Source: Carboxydocella sporoproducens DSM 16521
GTDB taxonomy: Bacteria; Bacillota; GCA-003054495; Carboxydocellales; Carboxydocellaceae
Assembly: GCF_900167165.1 (NCBI RefSeq)
Contig: NZ_FUXM01000026.1
Coordinates: forward strand, 1-33,557
Direction of reading: 5' to 3'
DNA length: 33,557 bases
In this document: piece by piece, positions 1 through 7,812 of the stretch
Position numbering within the stretch: the first letter of the stretch is position 1
How the letters are laid out: each line of letters begins with the position of its first letter
Notes under the pieces: generated by a model
Seen by the model: only the letters and a program-made list of their open reading frames with translations
Database searches by the model: none
Told to the model about the DNA's origin: nothing
Made by a program: the position numbers and the translations under genes

Positions 1-875
1 ACATAAGAGCCAAGGGCCTCTCCCACGGCTCCATGGCGTATCAGCCAGCTGATTTCCACCTGGGGCATATGACGGCGTTTGGCCATTTCCACCGCATCGC
101 CGATCCCGTGAATCACCAGCTGAGCCTGGGTCATCAGCCGCAACATCTCCTGAATGTGGGGCTCTTCCAGCAGGGCCAGGCGCGCCTGGGGCGACAGAGC
201 GTCAGGAACGTGGAACAGGCGATACTCCCCGCCCAGTTTGCCTGCCAGTAAGGCAGCAATGGCGTTGGCCTGAGTGCGCATTTCTGTTCCGAAACCACCC
301 CGGGCCGGCACCACTAGAATGGAACGCCCCGGACTGATTTCTGGCAGGCTTTCCACCACACTCAAAGTGGACGTGCCGCCGGTAACAGCAATGGTTTCAA
401 TTTTATCCTTGTGGATAATTTCCTGCAAGAAGTTGGCCCCGGCCCGACCCATTTCCTTCAGAACCTGGCGGTCCTGGTCCAGATCCCCGGACACTACAAT
501 CACTTTATGTAAACCGAGGCGACTGGCCAGCTCCTCTTCCAGGGAAGTGAGTCCTTTCAGCAAGCGGATTAATTGCTCCAGACCGAAAATGACCTCTTCA
601 CCTTCGGGAGTAATGACCATCCCGCCTGGCTGGGCCTCCACCAGACCCTGAGTGCGCAGGAAGTCGGTTTCATTGCGTACAATCCGTTCCCCCATGCGCA
701 GGTTGGCGGCTAATACCCGGCGTCCAATCGGCTGGGCAAAATAGATGCTGCGAAGAATAGTATACCTTTTCTCCAGCTGCTGTATGAGCTCAGGCACTAC
801 TTTCTGTCCGTAGTGAACCAGCTCCTGTAATGCCAGTTCCTGGCTGTTAGGCCCGTTATTGTCCCGCCCATTCAA
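1..875 (-). CDS. cggR: Central glycolytic genes regulator CggR, SorC family (3' end outside window)
   Basis: This is a SorC-family repressor that, in Bacillus, senses fructose-1,6-bisphosphate and controls the gapA glycolytic operon. About 291 codons are visible of a family length near 340, so roughly the last 50 residues lie beyond the left edge. The N-terminal DNA-binding part reads VVPELIQQLEKRYTILRSIY followed by QPIGRRVLA. The effector-binding half includes GGTSTLSVVE and VVPARGGFG. I chose TTG at 875 because an in-frame TAA (878-876) lies directly upstream and no better start with a ribosome site was found. This start falls inside a CggR-like operator, so the true start could be somewhat further in. 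The glycolytic genes it normally precedes would be to the left of the window. The family call is secure; the exact start is not. Confidence 0.9.
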   Translation of the reverse strand, partial: MNGRDNNGPNSQELALQELVHYGQKVVPELIQQLEKRYTILRSIYFAQPIGRRVLAANLRMGERIVRNETDFLRTQGLVEAQPGGMVITPEGEEVIFGLEQLIRLLKGLTSLEEELASRLGLHKVIVVSGDLDQDRQVLKEMGRAGANFLQEIIHKDKIETIAVTGGTSTLSVVESLPEISPGRSILVVPARGGFGTEMRTQANAIAALLAGKLGGEYRLFHVPDALSPQARLALLEEPHIQEMLRLMTQAQLVIHGIGDAVEMAKRRHMPQVEISWLIRHGAVGEALGSY

Positions 876-886
876 TTATGGTCCCG
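851..886 (-). promoter_or_regulatory. CggR-type operator, two direct half sites
   Basis: On the minus strand CGGGAC occurs at 886-881 and again at 866-861, exactly 20 bp apart. Each is followed after six bases by a degenerate second block, TGAA and GGGC. The operator described for Bacillus subtilis CggR is CGGGAC-N6-TGTC-N4-CGGGAC-N6-TGTC, which has the same 20-bp period. The first blocks match fully and the second blocks match only in part. The site lies about 35 bp downstream of the predicted transcription start, as in Bacillus, and it overlaps the proposed TTG start. Autoregulation of cggR is the inference. Confidence 0.7.
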
Positions 887-903
887 CCTTTCCGAAAAAA
901 AGA

Positions 904-980
904 TGGTGCATTTGCCCCACATCCATATTCTAAGGTAAGCAATTCCACCTTGTCAAGAGGGGCATTTATAGGATGCACCA
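904..980. repeat. Nested inverted repeat flanking the cggR promoter
   Basis: TGGTGCAT (904-911) and TGCCCC (913-918) are the reverse complements of ATGCACCA (973-980) and GGGGCA (959-964). Together they give 14 base pairs interrupted by one unpaired base on one side and eight on the other. The 40-base loop contains the whole cggR promoter. On the minus strand the second arm is followed by TC and seven T residues (901-895). A transcript reading through from rpoN could fold this as a long-looped terminator. A transcript starting at the cggR promoter lacks the first arm and could not. Confidence 0.45.
927..956 (-). promoter_or_regulatory. Sigma-A promoter for the cggR operon
   Basis: On the minus strand a perfect -35 box TTGACA (956-951) is followed by 18 bases and a -10 box TAGAAT (932-927, five of six consensus). 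Transcription would start near 920, upstream of the CggR operator. Because it sits in the rpoN-cggR gap, it would let the glycolytic regulator be expressed independently of rpoN. Confidence 0.75.
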
Positions 981-1002
981 AGTTGTAATATTCTATGCAA
1001 TT

Positions 1003-2423
1003 CTAGTAGCGTTTGCGCCTTGCTGCTGCCGGTATGCCCAGCTCATCCCGGTATTTGGCCACGGTGCGCCGGGAAATCTGGATTCCCTTCTGGCCTAAGA
1101 GTTCCGCCAGTTTTTGATCAGACAGGGGCTGTTTCGGATCCTCATTGCTGATCAATTCTTTCAGCAGCAATTTGACACTGCGGGAGGAAACTTCCTGCCC
1201 GCCCCCGCTTTCCAGCCCGCTGGCGAAGAAATATTTTACCTCAAATACGCCATGGGGGGTCTGGATATATTTGTTGGCGGTAGCCCGGCTGATGGTAGAT
1301 TCATGTAAGTCCAGCAGCTCGGCTACCTGTTTCAGGTTCAGCGGTTTTAAATAACGCAAACCGAAATCAAAAAAGTCTTTTTGCAATTGCACCAGACAGT
1401 TTGCAATTGCACCAGACAGTTGGCCACCCGGTACAGGGTCAGACGCCGCTGTTCAATGGCTCGAATCAGCCAGCTGGCCGCATTGAGTTTGGCCTCTACA
1501 TATTTTCTGGCTTCCGAATCTTTTTCCTGCAAAAGAATGGAGCGATAGGTGGAATTGATGGTCAGTTGCGGCACACCATAATCATTAACCAGCACGATAT
1601 ATTCCCCATCGATTTTTTCCACCACAATATCTGGCACTACATAGCGCACATCCTGGTTGCCCCCAAAGCGCCGCCCCGGTTTGGGATCCAGTTGTTTGAT
1701 CAAGTCATAGAGGCGCTGAATTTCCTCCACCGGCACCCCCAGGGCCCGGGCTACTTTCGGCCCTTTCCCCTCCCCCAGAGCTGTCAAATGATGCTGGATC
1801 AAAGCCGGCAAGAGGGGTTCATTCCAGCCCAGAGCTTCTACCTGCAGAAGTAAACATTCCTGTAAATTGCGGGCAGCTACTCCGGCCGGATCGAAAGTCT
1901 GGATGGTACGCAAAACTTTCTCTACCTTTTCGACCGGAACCTGCAAGCTACGGGCAATTTCCTCCGTACTGCAGGTCAAATAGCCATTATCATCCAGGTT
2001 ACCGATAATAAACTCGCCGATTTCCTTCTCCCCGGGGTCCAAAGGGCTGACATTAAGCTGGAACAGCAGGTGTTCCACCAGAGTCGGTCCCTGAGTGAGG
2101 AAATTTTCCCACTGTACCTGTTCCTTTTCTTCCTCGGCTCCCTGCCTGACTATGCCCAGATCGGATTTGTCAGCAAAATACTCCTGCCAGTCAACATCCA
2201 GGCCATCATCCTTCCCCCCGTTAGCTTCCACTTCCGTTTCCGGCAGCTCTTCCTTGTCTTCCTTGATTTCCAGAACAGGATTTTCCTGTAGCTCCTGTTG
2301 CACGTACTCAGACAGTTCCAGGGCCGATAACTGCAAGACAGTGATGGCCTGGCGCAATTCGGGAGTCATTATCAATTTCTGGCTCTGTTCCAGGTTCAGT
2401 CCATAACCTATGCGGATTGACAT
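1003..2423 (-). pseudogene. rpoN: RNA polymerase sigma-54 factor RpoN, frameshifted by a 20-bp tandem duplication
   Basis: Sigma-54 directs transcription from -24/-12 promoters together with AAA+ activators. The first frame (from ATG 2423) encodes the N-terminal glutamine- and leucine-rich activator-interaction region and the core-binding region, about 341 authentic residues. It then runs into 17 unrelated residues and stops at 1347. The rest continues in another frame and carries the helix-turn-helix (HESTISRATANKYIQTPHG) and the RpoN box (SRRTVAKYRDELGIP), ending at 1003. The break coincides with a perfect 20-bp repeat at 1381-1420. Deleting one copy joins VANCLVQLQ to KDFFDFG and gives one protein of about 466 residues, normal for RpoN. 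The truncated product would keep core binding but lose all DNA contacts. The downstream piece has no convincing ribosome site. A natural mutation, slippage switching or an assembly artefact are all possible. Confidence 0.92.
1381..1420. repeat. Exact 2 x 20-bp tandem duplication inside rpoN
   Basis: The unit ttgcaattgcaccagacagt occupies 1381-1400 and is repeated without change at 1401-1420. Twenty bases is not a multiple of three, so the second copy shifts the rpoN frame. The unit also carries a TTGCAATTGCAA-like palindrome at its edge, which could favour slippage. Confidence 0.98.
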
Positions 2424-2495
2424 AGCTCCCTACTTCCCTTCCCAGGCTAATACTAATAACTTCTCTTCTCTACCGGGGAAATCCTCTTTTTACTG

Positions 2496-2981
2496 CTAAT
2501 TTATTCGCAAGGGCCTGGCAGGTATACCTCCAACTACCGCTCCTGCTTCCACATCCCCGGTTACCAGTGACATGGCTGAGATTTTGGCCCCATCACCGAT
2601 AGTCACCCCCGGCAGAATAGTGGTGTTGGCCCCAATCATGACATTTTTGCCAATTTTTACTTCTCCCAGCCGGTATTCTTCCACCAAATATTCATGGGTC
2701 AGGATGGTACAGTTATATCCGATCACTGTATTATCCCCAATGCTGATGCGGTTAGGGAAAAAGATATCCGGCATCATCATCAGACCCAGAGAAACATTCT
2801 TCCCCAGCTGCATTCCCAGCAAATGGCGGTAGAGCCAGGCTTTCAGGCGCAAAGAAGGACAATAGCGTCCCAGCTGTATTATAGCAAAATTGAACATCAC
2901 CCGCCAGGGTGAAATAATTCGGGTCCAGTGTTGCATACTATTCGGTCCCTCTACCCGGTAGCTCTCAACTCTGCGCTTCAT
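2496..2981 (-). CDS. Hexapeptide-repeat (left-handed beta-helix) acyltransferase
   Basis: The protein has 161 residues and is a small acyltransferase of the maltose/galactoside O-acetyltransferase-like superfamily. The C-terminal half shows the isoleucine-patch hexapeptide pattern (ISIGDNTVIGYNCTIL, then VKIGKNVMIGANTTILPGVT) and the typical ending VVGGIPARPLR. The N-terminal 60 residues are basic and aromatic and have no recognised domain. The acceptor substrate cannot be read from the sequence. I chose ATG 2981 because a GGGAG site lies just upstream; a longer frame to 3110 only shadows the upstream gene. The start overlaps the end of the metallo-hydrolase gene by 17 bp, so translation of the two is probably coupled. 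The gene lies 72 bp ahead of rpoN. Confidence 0.8.
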   Translation of the reverse strand: MKRRVESYRVEGPNSMQHWTRIISPWRVMFNFAIIQLGRYCPSLRLKAWLYRHLLGMQLGKNVSLGLMMMPDIFFPNRISIGDNTVIGYNCTILTHEYLVEEYRLGEVKIGKNVMIGANTTILPGVTIGDGAKISAMSLVTGDVEAGAVVGGIPARPLRIN

Positions 2982-3975
2982 CTTCTCCCTCCCGCTTGAG
3001 CCATCGCTGTAAATCAACCTGCAAGCCATCATAAGCGGCACTGGTCGGCACCCCACTGACCGCTTCCACGTAGGCCGCCATGGCCGGTCGTAAATCTTCC
3101 GGCCAGACACAGCAGTGATTAAAATGGGTAATGTAGCACTGTTTTATATTGCTTTCTCGCAACAGATAAGGCAGGCCCAGGGTGGTAATATGCCGGTGAA
3201 ACCAGCTATTATGGGCCGTAACATTGGCAATGAGGAGATCCACTTTCCGGTAGGCCTCTACCAGTTCCTCCCGCCAGCTGATCGCTTCCTGGAAATCCAG
3301 CACCGGCCCCCAGGGGATAACCTCCTTGATTCCACTGAAAGTGCGATAACTGCGGAGAAAATTGGTATCACTGGTGTAGCCCAGGATTAACCCCGGGGCT
3401 TTCAGAATAAACCCATAGTTTTCCGGACCATGATATGCCGGTACAGGAATCAGAGTCAGCTCTCCCAGGGCAATGGGCTGATAGGCCTGCAAAAACACCA
3501 CTTCCGGGCCGCCCAGATAGCCGCTATGGGCCGCCTCCCCCCGGTGAAAGGTGCTGATATGGGCATTTTCCTCCACCATATCCCGGGGCAGCAAGAGTTT
3601 TCCCCGGCGGCTGGACATGGCCCAGCACATGCCCTCGATAATGCTTTCCGCCCCGGCATAATGGTCCACATGGCCATGGGAGATATAGACTGCATCCAGC
3701 TGACCCAGATCAATCCCCAGTTCCAGGGCAGCATATAACGCCCCCGGTCCTGGATCCACCATGAAATAGAAATCCCCCAGCTGCAGAAAAAATCCAGCAG
3801 TCCGCGGTTGCTGGCTGATTACCGCTTCCGGGTTACCGCCGGTACCAAGAAAAGTCAGGGTCCAGCTCTTCTCTTTCTCCTGCCGCCCTTCCCGCAGTTT
3901 ATAGAAACGGCGGCTGGCCTCTACAGCCATCGCTGTTTTGTACCGCAAAAAAGCATCCAGTTCCTCTTTTTTCAT
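2965..3975 (-). CDS. MBL-fold metallo-hydrolase (RNase Z-like)
   Basis: This 336-residue protein has the metallo-beta-lactamase fold. The metal-binding signature H-G-H-V-D-H lies at residues 100-105 (H100, H102, D104, H105). It is preceded by TFLGTGGNPE and VDPGPGAL, as in the RNase Z and phosphodiesterase branch. Later candidate ligands are the His in PAYHGPENYG, the Asp in GYTSDTNF and the histidines of ITHFNH. The first 36 residues are a charged helical extension. The ATG overlaps the whiA stop as ATGA, so the gene is translationally coupled to whiA, and the acyltransferase follows by another overlap. The substrate is unknown: tRNA 3' processing, a cyclic nucleotide or a lipid-like ester are all open, and no RNase Z exosite arm was recognised. 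Confidence 0.8.
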   Translation of the reverse strand: MKKEELDAFLRYKTAMAVEASRRFYKLREGRQEKEKSWTLTFLGTGGNPEAVISQQPRTAGFFLQLGDFYFMVDPGPGALYAALELGIDLGQLDAVYISHGHVDHYAGAESIIEGMCWAMSSRRGKLLLPRDMVEENAHISTFHRGEAAHSGYLGGPEVVFLQAYQPIALGELTLIPVPAYHGPENYGFILKAPGLILGYTSDTNFLRSYRTFSGIKEVIPWGPVLDFQEAISWREELVEAYRKVDLLIANVTAHNSWFHRHITTLGLPYLLRESNIKQCYITHFNHCCVWPEDLRPAMAAYVEAVSGVPTSAAYDGLQVDLQRWLKREGEDEAQS

Positions 3976-4922
3976 TCCCCTTTCTCCCCCTGTAACAGGC
4001 GACTGGCCAGCTGCTCCAGCTTGCGCAGGCGATGGTTCACCCCGGATTTGCTCAAAGGCGGTTCCAGCAGTTCCCCCAGTTCCTTCAAACTGATATCGGG
4101 ATAATTAAGCCGTGCTTCTGCCACCTGCCGTAAACCCTCCGGCAAATTGGACAAACCCACCCTCTCCGCCAGCAGGCGAATATTTTCCAGCTGCCGGACT
4201 GCAGCATTCACCGTTTTGGATAGATTGGCAGTTTCACAATTGACCAGCCGGTTAACATTATTGCGCATTTCCTTCACGACCCGGGCATTTTCCAGTTCCA
4301 GCCGGGCTCGATTGGCTCCAATCAGGCTGAGAAAATCGGCAATCTGTTCTGCCTCCTTGAGGTAGACTACAAAATTGTTTTTGCGGGCAGTCAGCTTGCC
4401 TTTTAGCCCCAGATCGCGCAAGAGATTGACGATAGCTTCCCCGTCTTCCTGGTTGTCAACGATAATTTCCAGGTGATAGTCCCGTTCCGGGTCATTGACA
4501 GAACCGCCCCCCAGAAAGGCTCCCCGTAAATAAGAGCGTTTACAGCAATCCCGGGCCAGCAATGGGTCAGCAATTCCATCCCAGAGCTCTCCCCTTTCAT
4601 CAAGTACCCCGGCAAAGAGCAGGATTTTTTTTACCTCATCACTATCTGCCACTTTTACTATATATGTGTTATGTTTTTTCAATCTATTCTGTTTGCTGAC
4701 CAGAATATCCGCCTGTACACCAAATAATTTCTTGAGCAAGGAAAAAACCTTGCGGGCAATAGCGGCGCTTTCAGTATGTATAGACAAGGCCCAGCCCGTC
4801 CCGGCACTGAGCTGCAGGGAACCATCCATTTTGATTAAAGCGGCCAGCTCCGCCTTCAGGCAACCTTCATGAGGTGGTAACAGCCGGGCCAGTTCTTCTT
4901 TAGTTTGCAGTGAAAAAGACAT
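3972..4922 (-). CDS. whiA: DNA-binding protein WhiA
   Basis: WhiA is a conserved Gram-positive protein that combines a LAGLIDADG homing-endonuclease-like domain with a C-terminal helix-turn-helix. It is linked to sporulation in actinomycetes and to division or chromosome segregation in Bacillus. The protein begins MSFSLQTKEELARLLP, the usual family start. The middle contains SYLRGAFLGGGSVNDPERDY, and the C-terminus has the helix-turn-helix ISLKELGELL..LSKSGVNHRLRKLE. Length is 316 residues, normal for the family. I prefer ATG 4922, with GGGTGGGA upstream, over a nine-residue longer form. Its place downstream of rapZ and yvcK is the conserved Firmicute arrangement, although here a lipoprotein gene and a terminator intervene. 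An extended -10 promoter directly precedes it. Confidence 0.95.
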   Translation of the reverse strand: MSFSLQTKEELARLLPPHEGCLKAELAALIKMDGSLQLSAGTGWALSIHTESAAIARKVFSLLKKLFGVQADILVSKQNRLKKHNTYIVKVADSDEVKKILLFAGVLDERGELWDGIADPLLARDCCKRSYLRGAFLGGGSVNDPERDYHLEIIVDNQEDGEAIVNLLRDLGLKGKLTARKNNFVVYLKEAEQIADFLSLIGANRARLELENARVVKEMRNNVNRLVNCETANLSKTVNAAVRQLENIRLLAERVGLSNLPEGLRQVAEARLNYPDISLKELGELLEPPLSKSGVNHRLRKLEQLASRLLQGEKGE

Positions 4923-4939
4923 TTTCCCACCCCCAGTCC

Positions 4940-4964
4940 ATTTTAACACAGCCAGGAGAGCAGG
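4940..4964 (-). promoter_or_regulatory. Extended -10 promoter before whiA
   Basis: The minus strand reads TGTGTTAAAAT (4950-4940), a TGn-TAAAAT extended -10, with no clear -35 box. A block CCTGCTCTC (4964-4956) lies just upstream. The same block and a nearly identical -10 precede uvrC. The preceding terminator makes a dedicated whiA promoter necessary, which supports the call. Confidence 0.5.
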
Positions 4965-4995
4965 AAAAGCAAAAGCGGCGGGAAATTCCGCCGCT
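4963..4995 (-). terminator. Rho-independent terminator after the YhcN-like lipoprotein gene
   Basis: A perfect 8-bp stem, AGCGGCGG (4974-4981) with CCGCCGCT (4988-4995), has a six-base loop. On the minus strand it is followed by TTTTGCTTTTCC. It ends transcription from the rapZ-yvcK-lipoprotein block before whiA. Confidence 0.8.
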
Positions 4996-5000
4996 GACCT

Positions 5001-5516
5001 TTAGGTAGTGGGTTTTAACCGTTTGAAAAATTCACTGATTTGATCAAAAAACTCGCTGATAGGCCGGCCCTGCCGCACACCGGCAGCAATTTTTTTGATC
5101 CTGCCTACTGCATCTGGATCAGTTTCCACTACGGCATTGACTATCCGCGGGTCCCGTTTGGCAGTAGTCGCTGCTTTTTCGCGAATAGCTTCCACTTTGG
5201 TTCCTTCAATCCCGGCCTTCAAGTCCAGACCGATCAGGGCCACATTGCCTACCACCACTACTGAAGCCTTGTTCACTCCGTCGATCCGGGAAACGGCATC
5301 AGCAATATCATCGGCTGCATCCCAGGCCTGCGCCTGGGTACGGGGCCCTTCTGTCCGCGGCGGTGTGGGAGTAGGCGCCGGAGTAGTAATAGTCCCTGGC
5401 GGGGTAGGTGCTGGCGCCGTTGGCGGTGCCGGTTTCCGGGCCGGACATCCTCCGGACCAGATCAGGGTTGCGGCCAGGACAGCAGTTAACCAAGCTATCT
5501 CTTTGCGCTTTGACAT
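5001..5516 (-). CDS. YhcN/YlaJ-type sporulation lipoprotein
   Basis: The product is a 171-residue predicted lipoprotein. A basic start and hydrophobic segment (WLTAVLAATLIW) lead to a lipobox-like SGGC, so it should be anchored on the outer face of the membrane. A proline/threonine-rich linker of about 35 residues follows. The folded domain contains VSRIDGVNKASVVVVGNVALI and KRDPRIVNAVVETDPD, typical of the YhcN/YlaJ family found in spore-forming Firmicutes. Family members in Bacillus are made in the forespore and some affect germination; their biochemical role is not settled. The start at ATG 5516 is fixed by GGAGGTG six bases upstream. A strong terminator follows the gene. Confidence 0.85.
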   Translation of the reverse strand: MSKRKEIAWLTAVLAATLIWSGGCPARKPAPPTAPAPTPPGTITTPAPTPTPPRTEGPRTQAQAWDAADDIADAVSRIDGVNKASVVVVGNVALIGLDLKAGIEGTKVEAIREKAATTAKRDPRIVNAVVETDPDAVGRIKKIAAGVRQGRPISEFFDQISEFFKRLKPTT

Positions 5517-5583
5517 CAATTTCACCTCCCTCGGCACAAACTCAAGTTTAGTTTGCCCGTCCGGGAGGGATCTATACGTTAGA

Positions 5584-6879
5584 TTAATAAGGATAAGTCC
5601 ATTGTTTGGTCAAACGCAGGATAATCCGGGCCAGCCGTCCGGCATTGTGACGCACCACCTCGGATAAATCGGCCACCGGTTCCACCAGGGCCACCACATT
5701 CAGCTTCTTAACCCTGTCCCCATCATAACGGACCGGGTACTGACCCTGAGCCGCATATTTGCGCAGCAAATCCGCCGGGATCCGCGTCTTGTTGGCAATC
5801 ACTACATCCACAATATCACCCGCATGTTTTTGGATAGCGGCAACATGGTCACTGACGGTATAATCATCAGTCTCTCCAGGCTGAGTCATGATATTGCATA
5901 CATAAACCTTGGGACAACGGGCCTGGGCCAGCGCCTCAGCAATGGGCTTAATCAAAAGATTGGGCAACACGGAAGTATACAGGCTCCCCGGCCCTAAAAC
6001 GATGATATCCGCTTCCTGAATGGCCTTGATTACCTCCCCGTAAGCCTCCACTTCTTCCGGCTCCAGCCAGACCCGACGTATCCGCCCTTTGGCCCCGGGG
6101 ATGAGGGATTCCCCCCGTACAATCCGGCCATCACTCATTTCCGCTACCAGAGTAACCTGCTGGGTGGTAGAAGGTAACACCCTGCCCCGCACGGCCAGCA
6201 ATAAGCCCAGCTCATTGATGGCCCTGACAAAACTGCCACTGAGCTGAGTCATAGCCGTTAACATCAGGTTACCCATGGTGTGGCCTTTTAAACCGGCTTC
6301 TTCATTAAAACGATACTGCAGCAGCTCTCCTAACCGGCTGCCTGGTTCAGCCAGAGCCGCCAGGCAGTTGCGCACATCCCCTGGAGGCAGCATACCATAA
6401 TGTTCCCTTAGCCGCCCGGAGCTGCCCCCATCATCGGCCATGGTTACAACCGCAGTCAAATTGCTGGTATATTCCTTCAATCCGCGCAAAAGCACCGATA
6501 GCCCGGTGCCGCCCCCGATGACCACGATATTGGGCCCTAAGCGCAAGTTGCGTTTTTCCCAGACTTTATCCACCAGCCGCCAGGAGCGGTAGGGTAAAAC
6601 TGCCATCACCACAGAGGTAATAGCACTGAGCAGGCCGTAAACCAGCAATACTGCCCCTGTTACCAGCAAACCAGCTCCAACCACTGCTATCCCTTTACCC
6701 CCCAGCAGCTGCCGGGAGCGGGTAAAAAAATTGGCCAGCCAGACCAGCATATCCCAGTTAAGCACAAAGGTCAGGCCCAGAACCAGGAAGCCGGCTCCAA
6801 TTAGAGCCAGAAAGAACCAGCGCTTTACTCCCATGCCGGGCAAAAACCATTTCCACTGGCGAGGCCTCCGGCGTCTCAC
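5584..6879 (-). CDS. yvcK: YvcK/CofD-like gluconeogenesis factor with N-terminal membrane anchor
   Basis: YvcK proteins are CofD-fold proteins that bind UDP-sugars and affect carbon metabolism and cell-wall synthesis. The soluble domain starts near residue 115 with NIVVIGGGTGLSVLLRGLKE. It continues with TMADDGGSSGRLREHYG, PPGDVRNCLAAL and LGPGSLYTSVLPN, all hallmark motifs. Residues 20-42 and about 62-95 form two to three hydrophobic segments, which Bacillus YvcK (about 317 residues) lacks, so this 431-residue form should be membrane-tethered. GTG 6879 overlaps the rapZ stop (TAGTG), giving tight coupling. The neighbourhood rapZ-yvcK-whiA is the conserved Firmicute order. Confidence 0.93.
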   Translation of the reverse strand: MRRRRPRQWKWFLPGMGVKRWFFLALIGAGFLVLGLTFVLNWDMLVWLANFFTRSRQLLGGKGIAVVGAGLLVTGAVLLVYGLLSAITSVVMAVLPYRSWRLVDKVWEKRNLRLGPNIVVIGGGTGLSVLLRGLKEYTSNLTAVVTMADDGGSSGRLREHYGMLPPGDVRNCLAALAEPGSRLGELLQYRFNEEAGLKGHTMGNLMLTAMTQLSGSFVRAINELGLLLAVRGRVLPSTTQQVTLVAEMSDGRIVRGESLIPGAKGRIRRVWLEPEEVEAYGEVIKAIQEADIIVLGPGSLYTSVLPNLLIKPIAEALAQARCPKVYVCNIMTQPGETDDYTVSDHVAAIQKHAGDIVDVVIANKTRIPADLLRKYAAQGQYPVRYDGDRVKKLNVVALVEPVADLSEVVRHNAGRLARIILRLTKQWTYPY

Positions 6880-7769
6880 TAAATTTCCCTCCCTTTTTCC
6901 CGTTGAATGTCCCGGTGGCGCACCTCTACCCGATAGGATTTATCCCCCCTGTCAGCCAGCAATTCGGCCAGACGATTGGTCAGGGTCACAGAGCGGTGCT
7001 GGCCCCCGGTACAACCAATGGCAATAGTTAAACTGGTTTTGCCTTCTTTAATATATTCGGGAATAAGGAAAGTGATTAAATCCAGAAATTTGTCCAGAAA
7101 CTTTTTAGTTTCTTCCCGGGAGACAACGTATTCCTGCACCTCCGGGTCATTGCCGGTTAAAGGCCTGAGCTCCTTGATATAAAAGGGATTGGGCAGGAAA
7201 CGAACATCTATTACCAGATCCGCATCCAGCGGGATCCCGTATTTGTAGCCAAAAGACATAACTGTAATGCTGAGCCGGGCCCCTTCCTCTTCCGGCTGGA
7301 AGGCCCGGAAAATTTCTTCTTTAAGTTCAGCTGGCTTCAGACTTGAGGTATCGATAATGCGATGGGCCCGGCCCCTTAGTTCTTCCAGCTTGGCCCGCTC
7401 CCGCCTGATGCCATCCAGCACTGTCCCCCCGCCAGCCAGAGGATGGCGCCTTCTGGTTTCCTTAAAGCGGCGGACCAGCACCTCATCAGCCGCCTCCAGG
7501 AACAGAATGCGGTAATCTACTTTCTGTTGTTGCAGATAATCCAGGGCTTCCTGCATCTGGTCAAAAAACCGGCCGCCCCGCATATCCATTACCAGGGCAT
7601 AGCGATAAGGCTGGCCTTTGACCTGCCGGGTCAATTCCACAAATTTGCTGACCAGGGCCGGAGGCAAATTGTCCACCACGAAAAAGCCCATGTCTTCAAA
7701 AGCCCTCACCGCCGTACTTTTGCCGGCCCCGGAAAGGCCGGTGATGATAATCAGACTGATATCCTTCAT
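6879..7769 (-). CDS. rapZ: RNase adapter / nucleotide-binding protein RapZ (YvcJ)
   Basis: RapZ is a P-loop protein. In Escherichia coli it delivers the GlmZ small RNA to RNase E, and in Bacillus YvcJ binds and hydrolyses GTP and affects competence. The Walker A motif GLSGAGKST lies at about residues 11-19 and is followed by FEDMGFFVVDNLPPALV. The middle has the conserved FLEAADEVLVRRFKETRRRHPL, and the C-terminal domain has SFGYKYGIPLDADLV and IGCTGGQHRSV. Length is 296 residues from ATG 7769; a GTG three codons upstream is an alternative start. It lies 43 bp after the PHP gene and overlaps yvcK. Confidence 0.95.
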   Translation of the reverse strand: MKDISLIIITGLSGAGKSTAVRAFEDMGFFVVDNLPPALVSKFVELTRQVKGQPYRYALVMDMRGGRFFDQMQEALDYLQQQKVDYRILFLEAADEVLVRRFKETRRRHPLAGGGTVLDGIRRERAKLEELRGRAHRIIDTSSLKPAELKEEIFRAFQPEEEGARLSITVMSFGYKYGIPLDADLVIDVRFLPNPFYIKELRPLTGNDPEVQEYVVSREETKKFLDKFLDLITFLIPEYIKEGKTSLTIAIGCTGGQHRSVTLTNRLAELLADRGDKSYRVEVRHRDIQREKGREI

Positions 7770-7812
7770 TCCCTTCACCCTTTCCGCTAACTAACTTCGC
7801 TTTCCATCCGGC

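Noticed and set aside
1003-1392. The C-terminal rpoN piece as an independent small DNA-binding protein
   Set aside because: Its GTG start lacks a ribosome site and the sequence is exactly the missing end of RpoN. A fragment of a frameshifted gene is simpler.
5538-5583. Hairpin GGCAAACT / AGTTTGTGCC between yvcK and the lipoprotein gene
   Set aside because: It has a bulge, is A/T-rich, lacks a T-run and does not align with a ribosome site. I do not claim a function.
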